The notes beneath the pieces are model-generated. The model searched no databases. It was not told where the DNA came from and saw only the letters and a list, made by a program, of their open reading frames with translations. Of a stretch of DNA of 6,863 nucleotides, positions 1 to 6,863 are shown piece after piece. A program made the position numbers and the translations under genes. How positions within the stretch are numbered: the first letter of the stretch is position 1; each line of letters starts with the position of its first letter. Source of the stretch: Aquificaceae bacterium (GTDB lineage: Bacteria; Aquificota; Aquificia; Aquificales; Aquificaceae); NCBI GenBank assembly GCA_026983685.1, contig JALSTO010000320.1, positions 1 to 6,863 of the forward strand, written 5' to 3'.

Positions 1-23
1 CCCTCCATCTCTCTTTAGTATCA

Positions 24-56
24 TATAAAAGCGTAGAAGATTTTAAGCTCTGGAGG
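24..56 (+). promoter_or_regulatory. possible -10 element and Shine-Dalgarno sequence of the first gene
   Basis: TATAAA at 24-29 resembles a -10 box and would give a leader of about 25 bases. GGAGG at 52-56 is a clear ribosome binding site. The matching -35 position falls at bases 1-6 (ccctcc) and does not resemble the consensus, so the promoter is weak while the ribosome binding site is good. Confidence 0.4.
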
Positions 57-61
57 AAAGT

Positions 62-736
62 ATGAAGCTTCAAACCGCTGTTAGCTGTGCTTCGGATATA
101 GATGACGTGAGGAAGTTCCTCAAGGAGAACTATCCCGAAAGATATGCCCTCATAGAGAACTGGGAAGAGCTCACCCCAAAGCTTTCCTTAAAGAGGGTGG
201 ATAGTGAAAGATGTATCCTCTATCTGGAGGTCTCCCCTGAGGAGTTTGAGAAGGTGATGAACATATTTCCGACAAAAGAGGAAGCTCTGGGAGCCTTTCT
301 GACAACTGCAATTGAGTCTGGCTGGGAGGTGGTGCCTACGGGTTACGTTGTCTATCATGCGGAGTTTCAGGGAGACAAGCTCATAGCAGGGATAAAGACA
401 CAGGAAGGAACTTCCAAGCACGATCAGCTTCACCTTGAGGAGATGATCCAGAAGATGGCGAGGTATCCGCGTGTTGTGGTTTACTCAAGCGAGGTGCTCA
501 CCTACATAAAGGACCTCTATCCAGAGGTTGACAGCAAGGCATACGTCATATCAAGGGAGATAGCCAAGAAGGTGGGAAGGGCTCCTGACCTTGAGGACCT
601 TGCAAAGCTCTACGGCAAAGATATCTCAAGCCTTGAGGGTAAGCTTGAGCTGATAGAAGAGCTCCTCAGGTCTCCCGTGAGACTGCCCGAAGGAGAGGTT
701 TCTCTTAAGCCTTACCACTATCCCTTGGAGCTATGA
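62..736 (+). CDS. hypothetical protein, 224 aa, unrecognised
   Basis: I do not recognise a family, so no function is given. The protein has no signal peptide or membrane segment and looks like a soluble mixed alpha/beta protein: charged helices near residues 12-35, 58-85 and 120-133, and beta-rich stretches near 40-56, 88-112 and 136-142. It has two cysteines (C9, C51). The C-terminal half (about 136-200) reads like a helical domain, ending in a Pro-rich tail. The start is well supported by GGAGG at 52-56, five bases before the ATG. Its stop overlaps the start of the RlpA-like gene in an ATGA, so the two are probably co-transcribed and translationally coupled. Codon use matches the neighbours, and the coding assignment is firm. 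Confidence 0.85.
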   Translation: MKLQTAVSCASDIDDVRKFLKENYPERYALIENWEELTPKLSLKRVDSERCILYLEVSPEEFEKVMNIFPTKEEALGAFLTTAIESGWEVVPTGYVVYHAEFQGDKLIAGIKTQEGTSKHDQLHLEEMIQKMARYPRVVVYSSEVLTYIKDLYPEVDSKAYVISREIAKKVGRAPDLEDLAKLYGKDISSLEGKLELIEELLRSPVRLPEGEVSLKPYHYPLEL

Positions 737-1284
737 GAAGGCTTATACTCTTGGTCATTACTTTCTGTGCCCTTGCATCTGGGAGCGAGGAGCTTCACCT
801 TGAGCTCGGTATAAAGAAGAAAAAGAAAACTCTCGTTGAGATAAGAGAGTTCAGAAGACATCTTTCAGAGCTCCTGAAGGAGGATTACGTTGAGGTCGCA
901 CCGGGGATAAAAGTCAAAAAAGGATGCAGGGTAGAGAGGGGAACAGCCTCCTGGTACGGAGGAAGGTTCCACGGAAGGAGGACAGCCAACGGGGAGATAT
1001 ACGACCTCTTCAAGTTCACCGCAGCCTCAAGAACCCTTCCTCTGGGCACCTACGTTCTCGTCAGGAACGAGGAGAACGGGAGGGTTGTGACGGTGAGGAT
1101 AAACGATAGAGGACCCTACGTGGACGGGAGGATAATAGACCTCTCTCAGGCAGCAGCCTACAAGCTCGGTATGATGCTGGACGGAGTGGCTCTCGTTCAG
1201 GTTATTCCCCTCAGGTGTCTGGCTCCCGAGTCCCTTTCCAAGTATTACGACAGCATAATCCTTGATATGGCAAACACCTACTGA
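733..1284 (+). CDS. rlpA: RlpA-like secreted double-psi beta-barrel protein (septal lytic transglycosylase family)
   Basis: The 183-residue product has an N-terminal Sec signal (RR at 2-3, hydrophobic core 4-15, cleavage likely after A15 or G17). A basic/coiled stretch follows at 27-50, and then the RlpA double-psi beta-barrel domain from about 68 to 160. Family landmarks are visible: GTASWYG (70-76), FHGRRTANGE (79-88), TLPLGT (101-106), VRINDRGPY (121-129) and IIDLSQAAA (134-142). No C-terminal SPOR domain is present and there is no lipobox, so it is predicted to be free in the periplasm. In Pseudomonas RlpA the active-site residues are, from memory, E120, H131 and D157. The spacing here maps these to E88, S99 and D125, so the His is replaced by Ser and lytic activity is uncertain. 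The ATG overlaps the upstream stop by 4 bases, with only a poor GGAG two bases upstream, which fits translational coupling. Its end overlaps the convergent gene by 7 bases. Confidence 0.9.
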   Translation: MRRLILLVITFCALASGSEELHLELGIKKKKKTLVEIREFRRHLSELLKEDYVEVAPGIKVKKGCRVERGTASWYGGRFHGRRTANGEIYDLFKFTAASRTLPLGTYVLVRNEENGRVVTVRINDRGPYVDGRIIDLSQAAAYKLGMMLDGVALVQVIPLRCLAPESLSKYYDSIILDMANTY

Positions 1285-1787
1285 CTCGCGCTCATAAACC
1301 TGAAGCTGAGGTTGTTTATCCTGCTGAGGTTCCCGAGGATCAGGTCTTCTAAGTAAGGGTTGAAAGAAACTATAACGACGTCTTTACCGAATCCCGTGCT
1401 CTCAAGGGTATCCCTTGCGGAGTTCAAAAACTCCTTCAGGACATCGTCCATCTCTATCTCAAAGGGAGCACCGAGGAAGTGGTGACTCATACCAAGGTAG
1501 CTCCCGGGCTTCATCCTGACCATAAGCCTTACGGGATTAAGAGCCTCTATAAGCTTCTGGGTCTCGTAGGCAAACTGAAGACCGAACATGAGCATAGCGT
1601 CCGTAACAATGTACTTTGAGGATAGGGAGACAAACTGTCTGAATCCGCTCTCTTTGAAGTCAAGCTTGAGGTTGTCCCTGCTGGTCTCAACCCAGTGAGG
1701 GTGGGGCTTTGTCAGGAGCCAGAATATTCTTTCGGGAGAGAAGCTCTCACCATCCATCTCCCCCCACATCATTATCAGGTCCGCCAT
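1278..1787 (-). CDS. hypothetical protein, 169 aa, unrecognised
   Basis: I recognise no family. The product has no signal peptide or membrane segment, contains no cysteine, and is rich in methionine. It looks like a soluble alpha/beta protein: a beta-strand region around 84-92 (VRLMVRMKPGSY) is followed by an amphipathic helix (about 112-130) and another strand (VVIVSFNP, 137-144). It probably is a real gene, because the opposite strand offers no better reading and it fills the gap between convergent and divergent neighbours. The ATG at 1787 lacks a Shine-Dalgarno sequence. TATATT lies six bases upstream of it (1794-1799 on the plus strand), which would suit a leaderless transcript. Alternative starts are Met6, Met7 and Met11. 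The 3' end overlaps the RlpA-like gene by 7 bases, and no terminator is visible between them. Confidence 0.7.
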   Translation of the reverse strand: MADLIMMWGEMDGESFSPERIFWLLTKPHPHWVETSRDNLKLDFKESGFRQFVSLSSKYIVTDAMLMFGLQFAYETQKLIEALNPVRLMVRMKPGSYLGMSHHFLGAPFEIEMDDVLKEFLNSARDTLESTGFGKDVVIVSFNPYLEDLILGNLSRINNLSFRFMSASQ

Positions 1788-1811
1788 AGAATAAATATAG
1801 GAGATTGGAGC
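1788..1811. promoter_or_regulatory. 24-bp divergent intergenic region
   Basis: These 24 bases separate two divergent start codons. On the plus strand AGGAG at 1799-1803 is a well-placed ribosome binding site, eight bases before the GTG at 1812, and TAGAAT at 1787-1792 could be a -10 box. On the minus strand TATATT (1799 to 1794) sits six bases before the ATG at 1787. No convincing -35 element was found for either direction, so the promoters must extend into the coding regions or depend on an activator. Confidence 0.35.
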
Positions 1812-4355
<2,544 letters not shown>

Positions 4356-4357
<2 letters not shown>

Positions 4358-4940
4358 GTCCAGAAGAGTTCCTCGTGGATGGAGAGGTCTCTCCTACCTC
4401 CTCGTTCTGCTTGTTCTCTACATCTTCTATCAGCTCGCAGGGGAGCAGTTCAGAGAGCTCGGTGGTTCTTCTTCACAAGTTAGTACAGAGAGAGTCCCCT
4501 GCAGAGTTATAAAGGTCTATGATGGGGACACCTTCAAGTGCAGGCTTGAATCGGGAGAGGAAGTAAAGGTGAGGCTGATAGGAGTTGATACTCCAGAGAG
4601 CAGGAGGAACAGAAAAGCTTACAGAGATGCGGAAAGAAGTGGAAAATCCGTTGAAGAGATAGTTCGTCTCGGTAGGAAGGCTTCCGCCTTTACAAAGAAG
4701 CTCATACCTCCCGGAACCGTTGTCTATCTTGAAACGGACGTTCAGCTCCACGATAGATATGGAAGGCTCTTAGCTTACGTCTATCTGCCGGACGGGAGGA
4801 TGCTCAACGAAGTCCTCGTTGAGGAAGGCTACGCAACCGCCTACACTGTTCCTCCGAACGTAAAGTATGCGGAGAGGTTTGTCCAGCTCCAGAGGGAGGC
4901 TATGAAGAAAAGGAAGGGTCTCTGGAAGGAGGGTATGTGA
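4356..4940 (+). CDS. membrane-anchored or secreted thermonuclease (staphylococcal nuclease family)
   Basis: The 194-residue product starts with a basic segment (RR and R at 3-10) and a hydrophobic helix (about 13-26) that serves as a signal peptide or anchor. The SNase OB-fold domain follows, about residues 46-191. The calcium and catalytic residues of staphylococcal nuclease are all present: DGDT at 56-59 (equivalent to D21-T22), R73 (R35), D78, T79 and E81 (D40, T41, E43), and R137 in DRYGR (R87). It is therefore predicted to be an active Ca-dependent phosphodiesterase on DNA or RNA outside the cytoplasm. C49 and C62 flank the first strands and could pair. The ATG is the first in frame after a stop at 4344-4346. 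The N-terminus fits a signal peptide, so this start is good despite the missing ribosome binding site. Its stop overlaps the precorrin-2 dehydrogenase start, suggesting a shared transcript without an evident functional link. Confidence 0.93.
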
Positions 4941-5500
4941 TGCCTCTCTTCCCCGCCTTTATTGACCTGTCTCGGAAGAACGTTCTCGTTGTGGGTGGAG
5001 GAAAGGTTGCAACCAGAAAGGTTCAGAGCCTCCTCAAGTTTACCAGAAGGATAACCGTGGTTGCACCTAAGGTAACGAGGGAGATGAAGAGGATCGTGAA
5101 GGAGAACGGGCTCAGGCTGAAGAGGAGGAGATTCCTCAGGTCAGACCTCAAGGATAAGTTCATGGTCGTTGTTGCGGTTGATGATCTTGCACTCCAGAAG
5201 GAGATCTACCAGCTTTGTGAGAAGAAAGGGATACTCTGCAACTCCGTTGACTCTCCCGAGCTCTGCAACTTCATCTTCCCGTCCCTCATAGTCAAGGGAG
5301 ACCTGGTTGTAGGTATAAGCACCTCAGGCAAGGTCCCAGCCCTTTCAAAGAGGGTAAGGGAGCTCATTGAGAGCTGTCTTCCCGAAGACATTGATAGGCT
5401 CCTTGAGCTCCTTGAGAGGGAGCGCTCCTCTCTGGACAGGGGAGAGGAAAGGCAGAGGAGAATAAAGGAGCTGGTTGAGAAGCTCCTTCCTATAGACTAA
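4940..5500 (+). CDS. precorrin-2 dehydrogenase / siroheme synthase N-terminal domain (Met8/SirC/CysG-N type)
   Basis: The enzyme oxidises precorrin-2 to sirohydrochlorin with NAD+ in siroheme (and related heme) synthesis. In some members it also inserts iron. The NAD-binding Rossmann motif VLVVGGGKVATRK occupies 15-27, and VVVAVDD (76-82) follows the second half of the fold. The family catalytic aspartate is in NSVD at exactly residue 104, matching Asp104 of CysG. The FPS..VKGDLVVGISTSGK.P segment (113-133) is also typical. The C-terminal helical region ends at residue 186 and there is no fused uroporphyrinogen methyltransferase, so this is the stand-alone form. A GTG at 4937 is also possible. 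The ATG at 4940 is preferred because AAGGAGGG (4926-4933) places GGAGG seven bases before it. The ATG shares its first base with the nuclease stop (TGATG), indicating coupled translation. Confidence 0.92.
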   Translation: MPLFPAFIDLSRKNVLVVGGGKVATRKVQSLLKFTRRITVVAPKVTREMKRIVKENGLRLKRRRFLRSDLKDKFMVVVAVDDLALQKEIYQLCEKKGILCNSVDSPELCNFIFPSLIVKGDLVVGISTSGKVPALSKRVRELIESCLPEDIDRLLELLERERSSLDRGEERQRRIKELVEKLLPID

Positions 5501-5503
5501 ATT
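5475..5503 (+). promoter_or_regulatory. likely promoter of the HxlR-like regulator
   Basis: TTGAGA (5475-5480), a 17-base spacer and TAAATT (5498-5503) make a good sigma70-type promoter at the very end of the precorrin-2 dehydrogenase gene. The -10 box ends six bases before the ATG at 5510. The -35 box lies in the loop of an inverted repeat, GGAGCT (5467-5472) with AGCTCC (5481-5486), which could act as an operator. Confidence 0.5.
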
Positions 5504-5509
5504 CAAGCT

Positions 5510-5836
5510 ATGGGTCTCAGCCTTCTGACCTGTAAGTGGGCTCTCCAGATAGTTCTTCACCTCTTAGACTCTCCAAAAAGACCTTCGGAGCTGAAGAAAC
5601 TCATAGAGGGCATTGAGGAGAGAGTTCTCTTTGACAGGCTCAAGAGGCTATACTCCGCAGGCTTAATAGGAAAGAGGGAGAGCTATAGCTATCCCAAGGA
5701 GACCTTCTACTACCTCAAAGAACCGGAAAAGGTCAGGGCTGTGGGTGATTGGGTGAGCGGTCTTGACCTGCCCCTTCAGGATATGGTTCCATCCCTTGTA
5801 ATCTTCAGACCTGAAGAGAACACCGGCAACCGTTAG
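5510..5836 (+). CDS. HxlR-like winged-helix transcriptional regulator
   Basis: The 108-residue product resembles HxlR/MarR-type DNA-binding proteins. CKWALQIVLHLL (8-19) matches the GKW..LIL..L first helix. SPKRPSELKKLI (21-32) corresponds to the second helix, RVLFDRLKRLYSAGLI (38-53) to the recognition helix and its follow-on, and the hairpin wing ends near YYLKE (67-71). A Cys is present at position 8. The winged-helix domain is over by about residue 85; the last 20 residues are unusual. No Shine-Dalgarno sequence precedes the ATG, which follows the precorrin-2 dehydrogenase stop by nine bases, but a good promoter overlaps that junction. The 3' 174 bases are antisense to a minus-strand ORF with a strong ribosome binding site. 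It may regulate the neighbouring genes or the divergent region downstream. The ligand is unknown. Confidence 0.75.
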   Translation: MGLSLLTCKWALQIVLHLLDSPKRPSELKKLIEGIEERVLFDRLKRLYSAGLIGKRESYSYPKETFYYLKEPEKVRAVGDWVSGLDLPLQDMVPSLVIFRPEENTGNR

Positions 5837-5878
5837 AGAGAATCCAGCCACCATACTCAGAAGAACCTTTCCCCTCAT
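5663..5878 (-). CDS. possible small secreted or membrane protein, 71 aa, antisense to the regulator gene
   Basis: The start is strongly marked. On the minus strand AAGGAGGTG lies at 5891-5883, with GGAGG six bases before the ATG at 5878, the best Shine-Dalgarno sequence in the window. The peptide has a basic start (R2, K4) and a hydrophobic segment (5-22), as in a signal peptide or membrane anchor. A polar part with several His and Trp (about 23-55) follows, then a hydrophobic end (60-70). I recognise no family. The last 174 bases run antisense through the HxlR-like gene, so either both are real or one of the two ends differs from that drawn, for example by a frameshift. TTGACA on the minus strand at 5926-5921 may be its -35 box. 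Confidence 0.5.
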   Translation of the reverse strand: MRGKVLLSMVAGFSLTVAGVLFRSEDYKGWNHILKGQVKTAHPITHSPDLFRFFEVVEGLLGIAIALPLSY

Positions 5879-5882
5879 GACT

Positions 5883-5891
5883 CACCTCCTT
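5883..5891 (-). promoter_or_regulatory. strong Shine-Dalgarno sequence for a minus-strand start
   Basis: The minus strand reads AAGGAGGTG, nearly the full complement of the 16S rRNA tail, six bases (counted from GGAGG) before an ATG at 5878. It makes translation initiation there likely. Confidence 0.7.
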
Positions 5892-5912
5892 GATCGGAAA
5901 TTTCTTAAGTTA

Positions 5913-5971
5913 TTGATAGATGTCAATTTCTGAAATTCGGTCTATACACTTTCCCCCTTTTCAGGTATCAT
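5913..5971. promoter_or_regulatory. divergent control region between the 71-aa ORF and lipA
   Basis: The 100-base space 5879-5978 is more AT-rich than the genes. On the minus strand TTGACA at 5926-5921 is a perfect -35 box, but its -10 (AAATTT) is poor. On the plus strand ATGTCA (5920-5925), 17 bases and TATACA (5943-5948) form a possible promoter. A second -10-like TATCAT (5966-5971) ends seven bases before the lipA ATG. The palindrome at 5925-5937 and GAAATTTC at 5897-5904 could be regulator sites. Which elements are used cannot be decided from sequence. Confidence 0.4.
5925..5937. repeat. 13-bp perfect palindrome between divergent promoters
   Basis: AATTTC and GAAATT flank one central base. 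The site overlaps the -35 boxes of both possible divergent promoters, which is where an operator would be expected. A related 8-bp palindrome GAAATTTC lies at 5897-5904. Confidence 0.4.
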
Positions 5972-5978
5972 CATCACT

Positions 5979-6821
5979 ATGAACCACAAACCCGTAATAG
6001 AGCTCTCCAAGGTCAACGAGGTGAAAAAAATCCTGCGAAGGGCAAGGCTGAACACCGTTTGTGAGGAGTCAAGGTGCCCCAACATATCGGAATGCTTCGG
6101 GAACAGGACAGCCACCTTCATGATTCTCGGAGACAGGTGCACAAGGGGATGCACCTTCTGTAACGTAAAGAGAAAGTTTCCTCTTCCCCCTGATGAGGAT
6201 GAGCCTCTCAGACTCCTGGAGGCGGTCAAAGCCCTCGGTTTGAAGTACGTAGTTATAACCTCGGTAACGAGGGACGATCTGCCCGATGGCGGTGCAGGGC
6301 AGTTCGCCAGGTGTGTAAGACTCCTGAAGGAAAAAATTTCCGGGATAAAGGTTGAGGTGCTCATTCCCGATTTCAGAGGAGATGAAAGGAGCCTCCGTCT
6401 CGTCCTTGAGGCGCATCCAGATGTTCTCAACCACAATGTGGAGACGGTTCCCCGCCTTTACCCGAGGGTAAGGATTGGCTCAAAGTACGAGAGGAGTCTG
6501 AAAGTTCTTGAGATGAGCAAGAGGATAGCACCCCACATCCCTACGAAGTCAGCCCTGATTTTGGGCTTTGGTGAGAGTATGGAGGAGGTCGTAGAAGTTA
6601 TGAAGGACCTGCGGTCGGTGGGATGTGACTTCCTCACCGTCGGGCAGTACTACGCTCCTTCCCTAAAGCACCACCCCGTTGTGAAGTACTACACATCTGA
6701 GGAGTTTAAAAAGATAGAGAGAATAGCCTACGAGCTGGGCTTCAAGTTCGTTGCCAGCGGTCCCAACGTTAGAAGCTCATACAGAGCCTTTGAGGGCTGG
6801 CTCCTTTCTCAGAGCTCCTGA
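5979..6821 (+). CDS. lipA: lipoyl synthase (radical SAM)
   Basis: This cytoplasmic enzyme inserts two sulfurs into protein-bound octanoyl chains to make the lipoyl cofactor of 2-oxoacid dehydrogenases and the glycine cleavage H protein. Both iron-sulfur sites are visible. The auxiliary cluster motif C28-x4-C33-x5-C39 is present, and the conserved Ser of RSSY (265-268) near the C-terminus completes it. The radical-SAM motif is C54-x3-C58-x2-C61. Other family stretches are TSVTRDDLPDGGA (94-106), NHNVETV (141-147) and VGQYYAPS.KHHPV (201-214). At 280 residues it is a little short, because the N-terminus lacks the usual KPPWL-type segment. No upstream in-frame start exists nearby. No Shine-Dalgarno sequence precedes the ATG. 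No lipB or dehydrogenase gene is adjacent. The end overlaps a convergent gene by 13 bases. Confidence 0.96.
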   Translation: MNHKPVIELSKVNEVKKILRRARLNTVCEESRCPNISECFGNRTATFMILGDRCTRGCTFCNVKRKFPLPPDEDEPLRLLEAVKALGLKYVVITSVTRDDLPDGGAGQFARCVRLLKEKISGIKVEVLIPDFRGDERSLRLVLEAHPDVLNHNVETVPRLYPRVRIGSKYERSLKVLEMSKRIAPHIPTKSALILGFGESMEEVVEVMKDLRSVGCDFLTVGQYYAPSLKHHPVVKYYTSEEFKKIERIAYELGFKFVASGPNVRSSYRAFEGWLLSQSS

Positions 6822-6863
6822 AGGGAATATACCTTCAGTCCCTCTCCTCTTTCCTTCAGCCTT
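6809..6863 (-). CDS. C-terminal end of a convergent gene, cut by the window edge
   Basis: On the minus strand the window edge enters a frame that translates RLKERGEGLKVYSLQEL and stops at TGA (6811-6809). The composition looks like a real protein C-terminus and the other two frames look worse. The rest lies outside the window and 17 residues are too few to name a family. The stop overlaps lipA by 13 bases, tail to tail. Confidence 0.5.
   Translation of the reverse strand, partial: RLKERGEGLKVYSLQEL

Noticed and set aside
1..30. Divergent minus-strand gene starting at ATG (8 to 6) with TATGAT as -10
   Set aside because: Only two codons lie inside the window, so there is no coding evidence to judge.
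467..661. Faint resemblance of the 224-aa protein's C-terminal half to DnaQ-like exonuclease helices
   Set aside because: The acidic catalytic Asp/Glu motifs of that family are not identifiable, so the likeness is probably chance.
1695..1811. N-terminal extension of the lipoprotein gene back to an ATG at 1695
   Set aside because: The 39 extra residues are antisense to the 169-aa gene and would bury the signal peptide and lipobox. GTG 1812 has a well-spaced AGGAG and puts the lipobox at a normal distance.
5467..5486. Hairpin GGAGCT/AGCTCC as a terminator for precorrin-2 dehydrogenase
   Set aside because: The stem has only six pairs, lies inside the coding sequence and is not followed by a T-run.
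5942..6436. Long minus-strand open frames (164 and 121 codons) inside lipA
   Set aside because: lipA is certain from its motifs, the opposite frames give Ser/Arg/Thr- or Pro-rich low-quality sequence, and no ribosome binding site was seen. They are shadows of a coding gene.

Overview
The window looks like a compact chromosomal segment from a thermophilic bacterium of the Aquificales (Aquificaceae, close to Aquifex, Hydrogenobacter or Hydrogenivirga). This is inferred from three things: a methionyl-tRNA synthetase that stops after its anticodon-binding helices, as in the split enzyme of Aquifex; proteins rich in Glu, Lys and Arg and poor in Gln, with heavy use of AGG/AGA, ATA, AAG and GAG codons; and very tight packing with genes on both strands. 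No mobile element, rRNA, tRNA or CRISPR array was seen, and no gene-free stretch exceeds about 100 bases.

Left part (1-2757): an unrecognised 224-residue protein is translationally coupled (ATGA overlap) to a secreted RlpA-type double-psi beta-barrel protein. An unrecognised 169-residue gene on the minus strand meets it tail to tail. That gene diverges, across only 24 bases, from a lipoprotein with an alpha/beta-hydrolase fold. The lipoprotein carries an EF-hand-like acidic loop and six mature-domain cysteines.

Middle (2758-5500): the alpha-type metG, then a small minus-strand ORF of 57 codons (uncertain) filling the gap. Next are a membrane-anchored thermonuclease and, overlapping its stop codon, a precorrin-2 dehydrogenase (siroheme branch of tetrapyrrole synthesis).

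Right part (5501-6863): an HxlR-like winged-helix regulator with its own likely promoter; a minus-strand 71-codon ORF with a nearly ideal Shine-Dalgarno sequence that lies largely antisense to the regulator; a divergent control region with palindromes; lipA (lipoyl synthase); and the tail of a convergent minus-strand gene cut by the window edge.

The genes do not form a single pathway. This is ordinary housekeeping sequence with scattered accessory genes, and I found no defence, mobile or biosynthetic system. The most interesting signals are structural. Five genes lack a Shine-Dalgarno sequence and have a -10-like hexamer ending 6-9 bases before the start codon, suggesting leaderless transcripts. 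Two small antisense ORFs also deserve a check, one sharing a palindromic CATG start with the nuclease and one antisense to the regulator.
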